Origin: DATJMJ01 sp035508795
GTDB taxonomy: Bacteria; Actinomycetota; Acidimicrobiia; Acidimicrobiales; Palsa-688
DNA length: 43,056 bases
Reading direction: 5' to 3'
NCBI GenBank assembly: GCA_035508795.1
Contig: DATJMJ010000039.1
Span: 1-43,056 of the forward strand
This document shows positions 23,877-31,664 of this stretch, in pieces; the first letter of the stretch is position 1, and the number at the start of each line of letters is the position of its first letter. The position numbers and the translations under genes were made by a program. Under the pieces are notes generated by a model. It was not told the DNA's origin, did not search any database, and saw only the letters and a list, made by a program, of their open reading frames with translations.

Positions 23877-24470
23877 GTGTTGCGACGTACCAGGGAGCCT
23901 GGCCTAGTGGTCCCGAGCGTCAGGGAAATCGAACGCGAGCTCCTGATCGCTGCCGCAGCAGGCGATGCGAAAGCGGTGAAGTGGCTGCTCGACGATGTGG
24001 CACCCGTCGTCTACGGGTTTGTCTTCGCACGAGTGGGTGGCGGGCAGGCGGTCGCCGAGGACTTGTTGCAGGAGACATTGCTCGAGGCTGTCAAGTCCGC
24101 CAGGAGCTTCCGCGGGGATGCCGCCGCTACTACCTGGGTTTGCGCCATCGCCCGGAGGCGGTTGGCCCGCCATTACGAGTCCGAAAGACGAGCCGAGATA
24201 GCGAGGAACTCGATGCGCCTAGTGGCCGAAGGCAGCCCGGCGGAGGAAGTCGCGTCGATCGCCGAGGCAGTCGAACGTCAGGACGAGGTCGTAAGGGCGC
24301 TTGGGCGGTTGCCTGCCCTGCAACGCCAGGTCCTGGTCCTCAAGTACATGGAGGGGCTTTCGGTGCAGGACATCGCCGGTCAGGTCGGCCGGAGCAGGGT
24401 GCAAGTCCAATCTCTCCTGCAAAGGGGCCGAGAAGGCCTGCGACGAGAACTGGAGGCGGGAGGTGCCTGA
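23877..24470 (+). CDS. ECF family RNA polymerase sigma factor
   Basis: A 197-residue ECF sigma factor with sigma region 2 (residues about 20-90, including the AEDLLQETLLEAVKSARSF helix and the promoter-melting segment TTWVCAIARRRLARHYESE) and region 4 (about 140-192, LPALQRQVLVLKYMEGLSVQDIAGQVGRSRVQVQSLLQRGREGLRREL helix-turn-helix). The GTG start at 23877 is used; a second GTG at 23907, preceded by AGGGA, would drop 10 residues. ECF sigma factors direct RNA polymerase to promoters of stress or envelope regulons and are controlled by a partner protein. The next gene starts inside its 3' end and is the obvious candidate. Confidence 0.93.
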   Translation: MLRRTREPGLVVPSVREIERELLIAAAAGDAKAVKWLLDDVAPVVYGFVFARVGGGQAVAEDLLQETLLEAVKSARSFRGDAAATTWVCAIARRRLARHYESERRAEIARNSMRLVAEGSPAEEVASIAEAVERQDEVVRALGRLPALQRQVLVLKYMEGLSVQDIAGQVGRSRVQVQSLLQRGREGLRRELEAGGA

Positions 24471-25305
24471 GCCGCGCAACTACGACGAACACCCCGAGCT
24501 GCTGCTGAGCGGGGCCGACCGGCCGAGGCCGCTCCCCGTCGCGCTTAGGGCACAACTGGAGGAGGTATTGGGGGCCGCGGCCGCTCGGCCGCTCTCTCCC
24601 GAAGTCCGCGACAGGCTCGAAAGCCGCCTCGTACCGTCGAAAACGAGCAGGTGGTCCTGGCGCGCGAGGAGGGCGGGGGCGGCGGAAGCGGGCCCGGCGG
24701 GGCCGGCGAGGACATGGGACCGCAGGACGGTTGTCGTAGCAGTCGGTGTTGCTGCCGCTATCGCTGTCCTGGCGGGCGTCGTCGTGCCCGGGATGGTCCG
24801 CACTTCGCGCCCGAGCGCCACTGCGGCGAGGTCATTGCCGGCAGCTGGGCCCAGACAAGCACCGTTGAGGAAGGCAGCCGCTCCGCCAGTGCGGCACTCT
24901 CCCGGTGTCCCGTACGTGGTCGCCCCACGCGTGACAGCGACGACTCCGGCTGCCGCCGGGACACCCGCTCCCGTGGCCGCTCCGGCTTCGCGCTCCGGCC
25001 CGGCGCAGCCTCCCGCAGCAGGAGCGCTGGCGGCGGGCGGGATCTTCTCGGTCGACAAAGTCAACCCACGTTCGGGGCCGACCGCGGGCGGCAACCTTGT
25101 TGTCATCGAAGGCCGGGGGTTCAACGGGGTCGACTCCGTCGTCTTCGGCGCCGTGGCGGCAACCTCGGTAGAAGTGGTCTCGCCAACCGAGGTCAAGGTG
25201 CGTGCCCCTGCTCATGCAGCCGGAGCCGTTTTGGTCCGCGCTAAGGGCGCCGATGGCACCAGCTCTGCTTCGCCCGGGGGGCGCTACGTGTATACGGGGC
25301 CCTGA
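24463..25305 (+). CDS. Single-pass membrane protein with extracytoplasmic IPT/TIG domain, candidate anti-sigma factor
   Basis: The GTG start at 24463 overlaps the sigma factor stop by 8 bases and has GGAGGCGGGAG just upstream, so translation is coupled. Layout of the 280 residues: a cytoplasmic N-terminal part (1-85) with helical, acidic-to-basic sequence and no Cys; one membrane segment (about 89-111); a Pro/Ala-rich linker (about 114-192); and an IPT/TIG immunoglobulin-like domain (195-279, VDKVNPRSGPTAGGNLVVIEGRGFNG...). Inside-out topology is inferred from the position of the TIG domain. The zinc anti-sigma motif HxxxCxxC is absent and I recognise no known anti-sigma domain in the cytoplasmic part. 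Function as an anti-sigma factor is inferred from gene order and topology. Confidence 0.85.
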   Translation: MPEPRNYDEHPELLLSGADRPRPLPVALRAQLEEVLGAAAARPLSPEVRDRLESRLVPSKTSRWSWRARRAGAAEAGPAGPARTWDRRTVVVAVGVAAAIAVLAGVVVPGMVRTSRPSATAARSLPAAGPRQAPLRKAAAPPVRHSPGVPYVVAPRVTATTPAAAGTPAPVAAPASRSGPAQPPAAGALAAGGIFSVDKVNPRSGPTAGGNLVVIEGRGFNGVDSVVFGAVAATSVEVVSPTEVKVRAPAHAAGAVLVRAKGADGTSSASPGGRYVYTGP

Positions 25306-25320
25306 ACAGGAGGGGCACTC

Positions 25321-25348
25321 GCCAGTTTGCGTTCACTCGGCGAACTGG
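25321..25348. terminator. Hairpin between convergent genes, possible bidirectional terminator
   Basis: CCAGTTTGC (25322-25330) can pair with GCGAACTGG (25340-25348); one G-U pair, nine base pairs. It lies between the end of the TIG protein and the last codons of the convergent dehydrogenase. No T-tract follows on either strand, so the call is tentative. Confidence 0.35.
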
Positions 25349-26379
25349 AGGACTACTTTCACATCGCCGGGTTGGCGCTGATAGGCCTGTTGCCAATTTT
25401 CGAGCGGGACCTTGCGGGAGATCAGCTTCGCCAGCCATGCCCGGTCGGCCTTGGCGAGCGCTTCGGCACCCGCTTCGTAGTGGCTCCGGTTGGCGTTGAC
25501 AGAGCCGAAGACGACGTCGTTTTCGAGCACCATGTGGCGGTTGAGCTCGCCGGCATCTATCCCGAGCTGGCGCCCCTTGGCTGAAACCCCGGTCAGGCAG
25601 AGGACGCCGTTGGGGGCCATGATGTCCATCGCATCGAAGACCAACTGGCCGACACCGGTGCACTCGACGACGATGTCGGGGGCGAGGCCCGTCGAGGCGA
25701 GGTCGCCGTGGTGGTAAGTGCCGCCCAGGGCCGCTACGAGGTCAGGTTTCAGGCCCGCGGTGACCTGGTCGAGGACGTGGACCTCGAGGCCGCGCTGTAC
25801 CGCGAGGAGAGACGCGAGCAGGCCTATCGGCCCGGCCCCGGTGACGAGCACCGTACGGGGCTGCCATTTCGCCCGGGCGCCGATCCGTCCGATGTGGTCC
25901 CAGGCCTTTGCGACCACGGTCGTCGGCTCGAGCAGGACACCGAGGTCGCCGACCGATGGGGACACTTTGACTAGGAAGTCCGGCGTGATGCGGTACCTTT
26001 CACGGGCGTAACCGTGGTGCTCCTTGATACCCCACTCGGTGTACTTGCCGTTGCGGCACATGTCCCATTCGCCGGCTGCGCAGTTGTAACAGGGCACGGG
26101 GTCGGGCCGGCGGACGATGCCGACCACGTGGTCGCCGGGCGAGAACCCCGACCCGGCCGGCGCCTCCAGCACCTCTCCGAGCGATTCGTGGCCGAGGGCC
26201 AGCCTGGTCTCCCCGGGGGGCGGCCAGCCATACTCGCCGGCAACGATCTCGATATCGGTCCCGCAGATACCGATCGCCCGAGTCTTTACCAGGACAGGCC
26301 CGTCTTCTTCGGGAGGTTCGGGAAGATCCGTTAGGTCCACGGAGTTCGCCTGGAGGGGTACCACGGTCACGGCGCGCAT
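25333..26379 (-). CDS. Zinc-dependent alcohol dehydrogenase of the glucose dehydrogenase type
   Basis: A 348-residue medium-chain dehydrogenase. GICGTDIEI and GHESLGEV carry the catalytic zinc ligands, VPCYNCAAGEWDMC the structural zinc cysteines, and TGAGPIGLLASLLA is the Rossmann loop. KYTEWGIKEHHGYARERYRITPDFLVKV and LGVLLEPTTVVAKAWDHI match the glucose 1-dehydrogenase group of archaea and actinobacteria, which oxidises glucose to gluconolactone with NAD(P). Substrate is inferred from similarity. The ATG at 26379 is chosen over the GTG at 26388. The start is only 33 bases from that of the divergent yqgE-like gene, so their promoters overlap. Confidence 0.85.
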   Translation of the reverse strand: MRAVTVVPLQANSVDLTDLPEPPEEDGPVLVKTRAIGICGTDIEIVAGEYGWPPPGETRLALGHESLGEVLEAPAGSGFSPGDHVVGIVRRPDPVPCYNCAAGEWDMCRNGKYTEWGIKEHHGYARERYRITPDFLVKVSPSVGDLGVLLEPTTVVAKAWDHIGRIGARAKWQPRTVLVTGAGPIGLLASLLAVQRGLEVHVLDQVTAGLKPDLVAALGGTYHHGDLASTGLAPDIVVECTGVGQLVFDAMDIMAPNGVLCLTGVSAKGRQLGIDAGELNRHMVLENDVVFGSVNANRSHYEAGAEALAKADRAWLAKLISRKVPLENWQQAYQRQPGDVKVVLQFAE

Positions 26380-26412
26380 GGTAAGCACGGTACAGGAGGA
26401 ATGATTTAACCA

Positions 26413-26979
26413 ATGCCCGCCATGTCAGGCCCGCTCCAGGGCAAGCTCCTAGTCGCCGCGCCACGCCTCGTCGACCCCAACTTCGCCCGGACCGTCGTCC
26501 TCGTGCTGGCGCACAGCGACCAGGGGGCCGTCGGGCTCGTGCTCAACCGCCCCACCGTGACCCTCGTCGGCGCGCCGCTCCCCGAGTGGGAGGAGCTTGC
26601 CTCGGAGCCGGCGGTCGTTTTCGTCGGGGGCCCCGTGAGCGAGGGGTCAATTTGCCTGGCGCGTGCGCGCCCGCAGGTCTCCGTGCCCGAGACCGGTTAC
26701 CTGCCTCTCGACGGCACGCTCGGGACGATCGACCTCGAGGCCGACCCTGCGTTCGTGAGCCCGTGCATCGAAAAGATGCGGGTCTTTGCAGGTTACGGCG
26801 GTTGGGCGCCCGACCAGCTCGAAGGGGAGATCGACGAGGGCGCTTGGTACGTGCTCGACGCTGTCGACGAAGACGTGTTCAGCGACGAGCCGGAAACCCT
26901 GTGGAAAAGGGTTCTCCGCCGCCAGGGTGGCCGCCTTGCGCTGGTATCCGCCTACCCTTCGGACCCGTCGCTCAACTAG
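26413..26979 (+). CDS. YqgE/AlgH family protein
   Basis: A 188-residue protein of the YqgE/AlgH (UPF0301) family. LQGKLLVAAPRLVDPNFARTVVLVLAHSDQGAVGLVLNRP, FVGGPV and FAGYGGWAPDQLEGEIDEGAWYV are its conserved blocks. The biochemical role of the family is not established; AlgH was first linked to alginate control in Pseudomonas. The ATG at 26413 has AGGAGGA at 26394-26400; ATG 26422 is a possible second choice. It faces the glucose dehydrogenase gene divergently, and 316 bases of noncoding DNA follow. Confidence 0.9.
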   Translation: MPAMSGPLQGKLLVAAPRLVDPNFARTVVLVLAHSDQGAVGLVLNRPTVTLVGAPLPEWEELASEPAVVFVGGPVSEGSICLARARPQVSVPETGYLPLDGTLGTIDLEADPAFVSPCIEKMRVFAGYGGWAPDQLEGEIDEGAWYVLDAVDEDVFSDEPETLWKRVLRRQGGRLALVSAYPSDPSLN

Positions 26980-27295
26980 CTGTCGGACGCCGGGCTTTGG
27001 CCGGGGGGGTGGGGCCGGGCGGGTGGGGGCCGGGTGGGGTCGAGGCGCGGTGCAGCCGGGCCGGCCAAGCTCGGGCATTAAAAACGGTGACATTTTGGTC
27101 GCGCTCGAGCAACGCGGTTGCGCTCGGTGGCGATTTTTCGTGCCCAAGCGCGACCAGAGTTCTCAAGCGCGACCAGACTTTTCCGTCGATCAGCCCCGCA
27201 GGTGCAGTACGGCTCGCAACGGCAACCCCTGAGGTCGTTATCAGCGCAACAGCCCAAGAACGCAAGACACGCCGCCAGGCACAAGTGCCTCAGGC
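26980..27295. other. Intergenic region with G-runs and repeated GCGCGACC motifs
   Basis: No gene is seen here. The first part (27003-27039) is a run of G-tracts on the plus strand (seven, four, three, three, five, three and four G in a row), able in principle to form a G-quadruplex. The second part has TGGTCGCGCT at 27096-27105, and its exact reverse complement at 27147-27156 and again at 27166-27175. Between them, CGAGCAAC and GTTGCGCTCG form a further imperfect stem. A promoter or a terminator for yqgE or bipA could be here, but none is certain. Confidence 0.6.
27096..27175. repeat. Inverted and direct copies of a 10-bp motif
   Basis: TGGTCGCGCT (27096-27105) is complementary to AGCGCGACCA, present twice 19 bases apart (27147-27156 and 27166-27175), each followed by a similar AGAGT/GACTT sequence. 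The upstream copy could pair with either downstream copy, giving two alternative stems; the second is followed by four T on the plus strand. Confidence 0.6.
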
Positions 27296-29167
27296 TCAGA
27301 TGGCCTGTTCGCGCTCGGCGCCAGAGGGAGCTTGGTCCCGCGCCCGCGCCCTCTGACGTGCCCGCGAAGCGATATCGAGCGCCACCTTGCGCAAACGCAC
27401 AGAAGTGGGCGTAACTTCGGCGCATTCGTCTTCCCGTAGGAACTCCAGGGCTTGTTCGAGCGACAGGACGAGCGGAGGCGACAGGCGCACGAGCTCCTCG
27501 GCGGTGGAAGAGCGCATGTTGGTGAGCTTGCGTTCCTTTGTCGGGTTGACGTCCATATCTTCTCGCCGGGCATTTTCGCCGATGATCATCCCCTCGTAAA
27601 CTTCTATGCCCGGGCCTATGAAAAGGGTGCCGCGCTCTTGGAGGTTGAGGAGCGCGTACGTAGCCGTCTTGCCGCTCCGGTCGGCCACGAGGGACCCGTT
27701 TTGCCTTGTCCGGATCTCGCCGGCCCAGGGTTCCCACCCGTCGAGCACGTGGTGGAGCTGAGCAGTCCCCTTTGTCTCGGTCAACAATTGAGAGCGCAGG
27801 CCGATGAGCCCTCTCGAGGGCACGAGCCAATCGGTGCGCCCCCAACCGGTCCCGTGGCTGACGACATTTTGCACCCGGCCCTTGCGCCCCGACAGGAGCC
27901 TGGTCACGGTGCCCATGTGCTCCTCGGGGATGTCGAGCGAAACTCTCTCGACGGGTTCGTGGATCTTGCCGTCGACGACCTTGGTCAGCACTTGCGGTTT
28001 GCCCACCGTGAGCTCGAAACCTTCCCGGCGCATCAGCTCGACGAGCACGGCAAGGGCGAGCTCGCCCCGGCCCTGGACTTCCCAAGTGTCGGGCCGGCTC
28101 GTCGGCTGGACCTTTATCGAGACGTTGCCGACGAGCTCTGCGTCGAGGCGCCCTTTTAGCAGCCTGGCGGTGAGCTTTGTCCCCTCTTTGCCTGCGAGAG
28201 GTGATGTGTTGACGCCGATCGTCATCGAGATGGCCGGCTCGTCCACGCGCACCCCGGGGAGAGGCCTCGGGTCGGAGAGGTCCGCCAATGTGTCGCCGAT
28301 CATGATCTCGGGCACCCCGGCGACTGCGATGATGTCGCCCGGCCCGGCGCCTTCGGGCCCAGCGTCGACTCGTTGGAGCGCGTCGGTCACGTACAGCTCG
28401 GCGATGCGCGCTCGTTTTATTTCGCCGTCAGTTTGACGGCACCAGGCGACATTTTCTCCCTTGTGCACCCAGCCCTGATGGATGCGGCAGATCGCCAGCC
28501 GGCCCACGTAGGGGGAGGCGTCCAGGTTGGCGACGAGCGCCTGGAACGGGTGGCCCTCCTCGTACACGGGCGCCGGGATGTGGTCCACGAGCAACTCGAA
28601 CAAGAGCTTGAGCCCGGGGGCGTCCTGCACCTCCTCGGGGGATAGGGCGGCCTGGCCGGTGCGGGCGTTGCAGTAGATGACCGGGAACTCGATCTGGTGC
28701 TCGTCGGCGCCGAGGTCGATGAACAAGTCGTAGACGGCGTCGAGGACCTCGGCCGGGCGGGCGTCGGAGCGGTCGACCTTGTTGATCACGACCAGGACCG
28801 GGAGCCTGGCTTCGAGGCACTTGCGCAGCACGAAGCGTGTCTGGGGGAGGGGGCCTTCGCTCGCGTCCACGAGGAGGAGGGCCCCGTCGACCATCGTGAG
28901 CGCGCGCTCCACCTCGCCGCCGAAATCGGCGTGGCCGGGGGTGTCGACGATGTTGACGGTGAGCCCGCCGTAGTGGACGGCCGTGTTCTTGGCGAGGATC
29001 GTGATGCCTTTTTCCCGCTCGAGGTCGGTCGAGTCCATGACCCGCTCAGCGACCTCCTCGTTGGCCCGGAACGCGCCCGACTGCCGCAGCATCGCGTCGA
29101 CAAGGGTGGTCTTGCCGTGATCGACGTGGGCGACGATGGCCACGTTTCGGATGTCAGCGCGTTTCAT
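27296..29167 (-). CDS. typA: Translational GTPase TypA/BipA
   Basis: A 623-residue ribosome-associated GTPase, close to the usual 600-615. G1 is AHVDHGKT (13-20), G3 DTPGHADFGG, G4 NKVD, and the C-terminal part carries the BipA-specific region ending in RKVALDIASRARQRARARDQ. BipA assists ribosome assembly and growth under stress such as cold. ATG 29167 follows GAGGAAA; the frame runs further upstream but the added residues are unlike BipA. It is followed on the minus strand by noncoding DNA and preceded by the UbiB-like gene 181 bases away. Confidence 0.95.
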   Translation of the reverse strand: MKRADIRNVAIVAHVDHGKTTLVDAMLRQSGAFRANEEVAERVMDSTDLEREKGITILAKNTAVHYGGLTVNIVDTPGHADFGGEVERALTMVDGALLLVDASEGPLPQTRFVLRKCLEARLPVLVVINKVDRSDARPAEVLDAVYDLFIDLGADEHQIEFPVIYCNARTGQAALSPEEVQDAPGLKLLFELLVDHIPAPVYEEGHPFQALVANLDASPYVGRLAICRIHQGWVHKGENVAWCRQTDGEIKRARIAELYVTDALQRVDAGPEGAGPGDIIAVAGVPEIMIGDTLADLSDPRPLPGVRVDEPAISMTIGVNTSPLAGKEGTKLTARLLKGRLDAELVGNVSIKVQPTSRPDTWEVQGRGELALAVLVELMRREGFELTVGKPQVLTKVVDGKIHEPVERVSLDIPEEHMGTVTRLLSGRKGRVQNVVSHGTGWGRTDWLVPSRGLIGLRSQLLTETKGTAQLHHVLDGWEPWAGEIRTRQNGSLVADRSGKTATYALLNLQERGTLFIGPGIEVYEGMIIGENARREDMDVNPTKERKLTNMRSSTAEELVRLSPPLVLSLEQALEFLREDECAEVTPTSVRLRKVALDIASRARQRARARDQAPSGAEREQAI

Positions 29168-29348
29168 TTTCCTCGTGTTGGTCCGGGATGGGGCGACGGG
29201 TGGTCTTGCTCGCCCTAGGGGCACTGGCCGGGGCGCCCGTGCACCGACCAGGGTACCGCCTGGGAGGCCGGGAGCTGCTGCAATCGGCGTCACGCGCCCC
29301 TCGCCGAGCCCGGGCCCGGCCGCTTGGCGCGACGCCGTCAGGCCCGTA

Positions 29349-31034
29349 TCAGCGCTCGCTTCGTTTGCGCAGCTTCCCGAGCAGGCCGGCGGAGGGGCGT
29401 TCGCTGCGACGGCGGTGCTCTTCCATCCGGCGGCGGATCAGCTCCCGCCTGGCCTGGAGGTCCCGGTAGGTGAGCTCGTCTACGTCCTCGGAGACGCCGA
29501 CCGCCGCCCTGACTGCCGAAATCTCGAGCGGGTGCTGGCGCGGGTCGATCCCGATGTCGTGGGCGATCCGGTCGCCGTAGCGGGTGCTGAAATAGGCGGC
29601 GATCTCGGCGACCTCGGCGAAAAGGTCGACGTCGGGGGCGAGCGTGGCGAGGGACCCATCCACGAACAGCAGGTCCTTCACGAACAGCATGAGGATCTTG
29701 GGGAACCGGGCGCCGTACTCGAGCAGGCGCTTGGTGATCTCCCTGATCTCGGCGAGGAGAGCTTCGGGCGCAAGCGTCGTCGGGTCGATGATCGGCTTGT
29801 CGAGGCCGAGGTCCTGGGCGAGGGCGTCGATGTCAGTGTCGGGGGGCACCGCGCCCATGTCGCGCAGCGCCGCAAGCTGGAGGCGGGGGTCGTTGAGGCT
29901 CCCGCCCATCAGGAGCCGGAGGAACGCCACCCGCCGCACCTCGTCGAGCCTTCCGGTGATCCCGTAGTCGAGCAGCGCAACCCTGCCGTCGGGCCGTACG
30001 AAGAGGTTGCCCCCGTGGAGGTCCCCATGGAACACCCCGAACAGGGTGGCACCCTCGAGGAAAGCGATGAGCAATGCCCTGACGACCGCCGAGGTGTCGA
30101 TCCCCGCTCGGTGCATCCCTTCGACGTCGTCCCAGCCGAAGCCGTCCAGGCGTTCCATCACGAGCAACCGCCTGGTGACGAGGGTGGGGTGGGGGCGGGG
30201 TACGACGACCGAGCGCTGGTTCGTCTCGGCCAGGACCCTCGCAATGTCGAGCATGTTGTCGGCTTCGAGGCGGAAGTCGAGCTCTTCGACGATCGTCTCG
30301 GCGAAAAGCTCGACGAGGGCCGGCGGGTTGGCGAGCGCCGCCACCGGGATGCGCCCTATCAGGAGGGGGGCAAGCCAGCTCATCGCCGCAATGTCGCGCT
30401 GGACGAGGGTGTTGACCTGCGGGCGCTGGACCTTGGCGACGACCTCCTCCCCGGTGCGGAGACGGGCTGCGTGGACCTGGGCGATCGAGGCTGCAGCTAT
30501 CGGCTCGGTTTCGAAGTGCTCGAAGACCTCCTCGAGCGGCCGTCCCAGTTCGGCCTCGACCACTTGCCTGACGAGTTCGAACGGCTCGGCAGGCACACGG
30601 TCGCGCAACAGCCGGAACTCCGAGACGAGCTCGGGCGGGAAGACGCCTTCCCCCGACGAAAGGATCTGGCCGAGCTTTATGTAGGTGGGGCCGAGCCGTT
30701 CGAAGGCTTTGCGCAGGCGCCGCGAGAGGCCCGCACGCGACACCTCGCGCCTGCCGGTCCGGTCCGCCTGCCTCTTTTCGGCAAGCCGCCACGCCAGGAT
30801 GGCCCACCCGAGCCTCGCCGTCGTCGACAGCACCCTCTCTCCGGGCGGGAGCCGGCGGCGGCGGAGCACCCGGGGGACCCGGGCGGCTGTTTCAACCCGC
30901 AGCTCGTCGATGCCGGCGCGCCAGGCCAGTTGCTCACCGGTCAGCACCCACGGGGCATTGTCGCTGAAAGCGCCGAGCTCGAGGTCCGCCGGGGAAGTAC
31001 CGGGCCGAGAAGGATCGTCGCCGGCTGTGCTCAT
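29349..31034 (-). CDS. ABC1/UbiB-family atypical protein kinase-like protein
   Basis: A 561-residue UbiB/ABC1 protein. The KxGQ motif is YIKLGQILSS, the A-rich loop reads PIAAASIAQVHAA, the conserved EELDFRLEADN and the catalytic and metal-binding motifs HGDLHGGNLFV and LLDYG are all present. Members are ATPases or atypical kinases that help lipid or quinone biosynthesis; several are involved in ubiquinone production, while in organisms without ubiquinone the role is unclear. The C-terminal tail is basic and lacks an obvious membrane helix. It is divergent from bcp with 69 bases between starts. Confidence 0.92.
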   Translation of the reverse strand: MSTAGDDPSRPGTSPADLELGAFSDNAPWVLTGEQLAWRAGIDELRVETAARVPRVLRRRRLPPGERVLSTTARLGWAILAWRLAEKRQADRTGRREVSRAGLSRRLRKAFERLGPTYIKLGQILSSGEGVFPPELVSEFRLLRDRVPAEPFELVRQVVEAELGRPLEEVFEHFETEPIAAASIAQVHAARLRTGEEVVAKVQRPQVNTLVQRDIAAMSWLAPLLIGRIPVAALANPPALVELFAETIVEELDFRLEADNMLDIARVLAETNQRSVVVPRPHPTLVTRRLLVMERLDGFGWDDVEGMHRAGIDTSAVVRALLIAFLEGATLFGVFHGDLHGGNLFVRPDGRVALLDYGITGRLDEVRRVAFLRLLMGGSLNDPRLQLAALRDMGAVPPDTDIDALAQDLGLDKPIIDPTTLAPEALLAEIREITKRLLEYGARFPKILMLFVKDLLFVDGSLATLAPDVDLFAEVAEIAAYFSTRYGDRIAHDIGIDPRQHPLEISAVRAAVGVSEDVDELTYRDLQARRELIRRRMEEHRRRSERPSAGLLGKLRKRSER

Positions 31035-31103
31035 CGTCGCTTGCCGACCCTATAGGTTTTCGCGCCACTCTCCTGCCGGGATGCCCTGCGGTACGCTCGG
31101 CGA

Positions 31104-31562
31104 ATGACGGAGAAGCTGCAAGCCGGTGCGGTGGCGCCCGATTTCACGCTGCCGGACCAGTCCGGCGAGCCGGTCTCGTTGTCGGGGCTGGGGGGCCGGC
31201 GCGTGCTCGTTTACTTCTACCCCAAGGCCGACACGCCTGGTTGTACAGCGCAAGCCTGCGGGCTGCGCGACGTCCTGCCCCAGGTTGGCAACACAGCGGT
31301 GCTCGGGATAAGCCCCGACACTCCCAAGCGCCAGGCGGCTTTTGACAAGAAGTACGGGCTCGGTTTCCCGCTCCTTTCGGACCCCGACCATGCCGTTGCG
31401 GAGGCTTACGGCGTCTGGGCGAAGAAAAGCATGTACGGCCGGGAGTACATGGGCATCGAGCGGTCAGCGTTCCTGGTAGGCGAGGACGGGCGGCTCGAAC
31501 AGGTCTGGTACAAGATTTCTCCCGCAGCAACCGCCGAAAACCTCCTCAAATCCATCGCCTGA
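31104..31562 (+). CDS. bcp: Thioredoxin-dependent thiol peroxidase (BCP-type peroxiredoxin)
   Basis: A 152-residue peroxiredoxin of the BCP/PrxQ class. Peroxidatic Cys47 lies in KADTPGCTAQAC with a second Cys52 five residues later, the alpha-helical resolving position of E. coli BCP. PDFTLPDQSGEPVSLSGL and the C-terminal GIERSAFLVGEDGRLEQVWYKI complete the family pattern. It removes hydrogen peroxide and organic peroxides using thioredoxin. Single gene, no partner nearby; it ends near the convergent fatty acid synthesis cluster. Confidence 0.93.
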   Translation: MTEKLQAGAVAPDFTLPDQSGEPVSLSGLGGRRVLVYFYPKADTPGCTAQACGLRDVLPQVGNTAVLGISPDTPKRQAAFDKKYGLGFPLLSDPDHAVAEAYGVWAKKSMYGREYMGIERSAFLVGEDGRLEQVWYKISPAATAENLLKSIA

Positions 31563-31664
31563 ACTGAGCCGAGGCGGCGACGAGCCGAAGGCGCCAAGCC
31601 GGCCCCGGCGCTCGCTCCCCCCTGTCCGCCGGGCGGCCCGCCTTGGCTTGTCGTGCGTTGAGCG

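Noticed and set aside
23866..23889. Possible ECF-type promoter (GGAAAC and CGTA) ahead of the sigma factor
   Set aside because: The spacer of 14 bases is shorter than the usual 16-17, and part of it would lie inside the first chosen codons. An autoregulated promoter remains possible but not supported.
29136..31055. Very long plus-strand open frame opposite UbiB and the BipA start
   Set aside because: Typical high-GC shadow of the minus-strand UbiB gene, which has all family motifs; the plus-strand translation has no recognisable domain.
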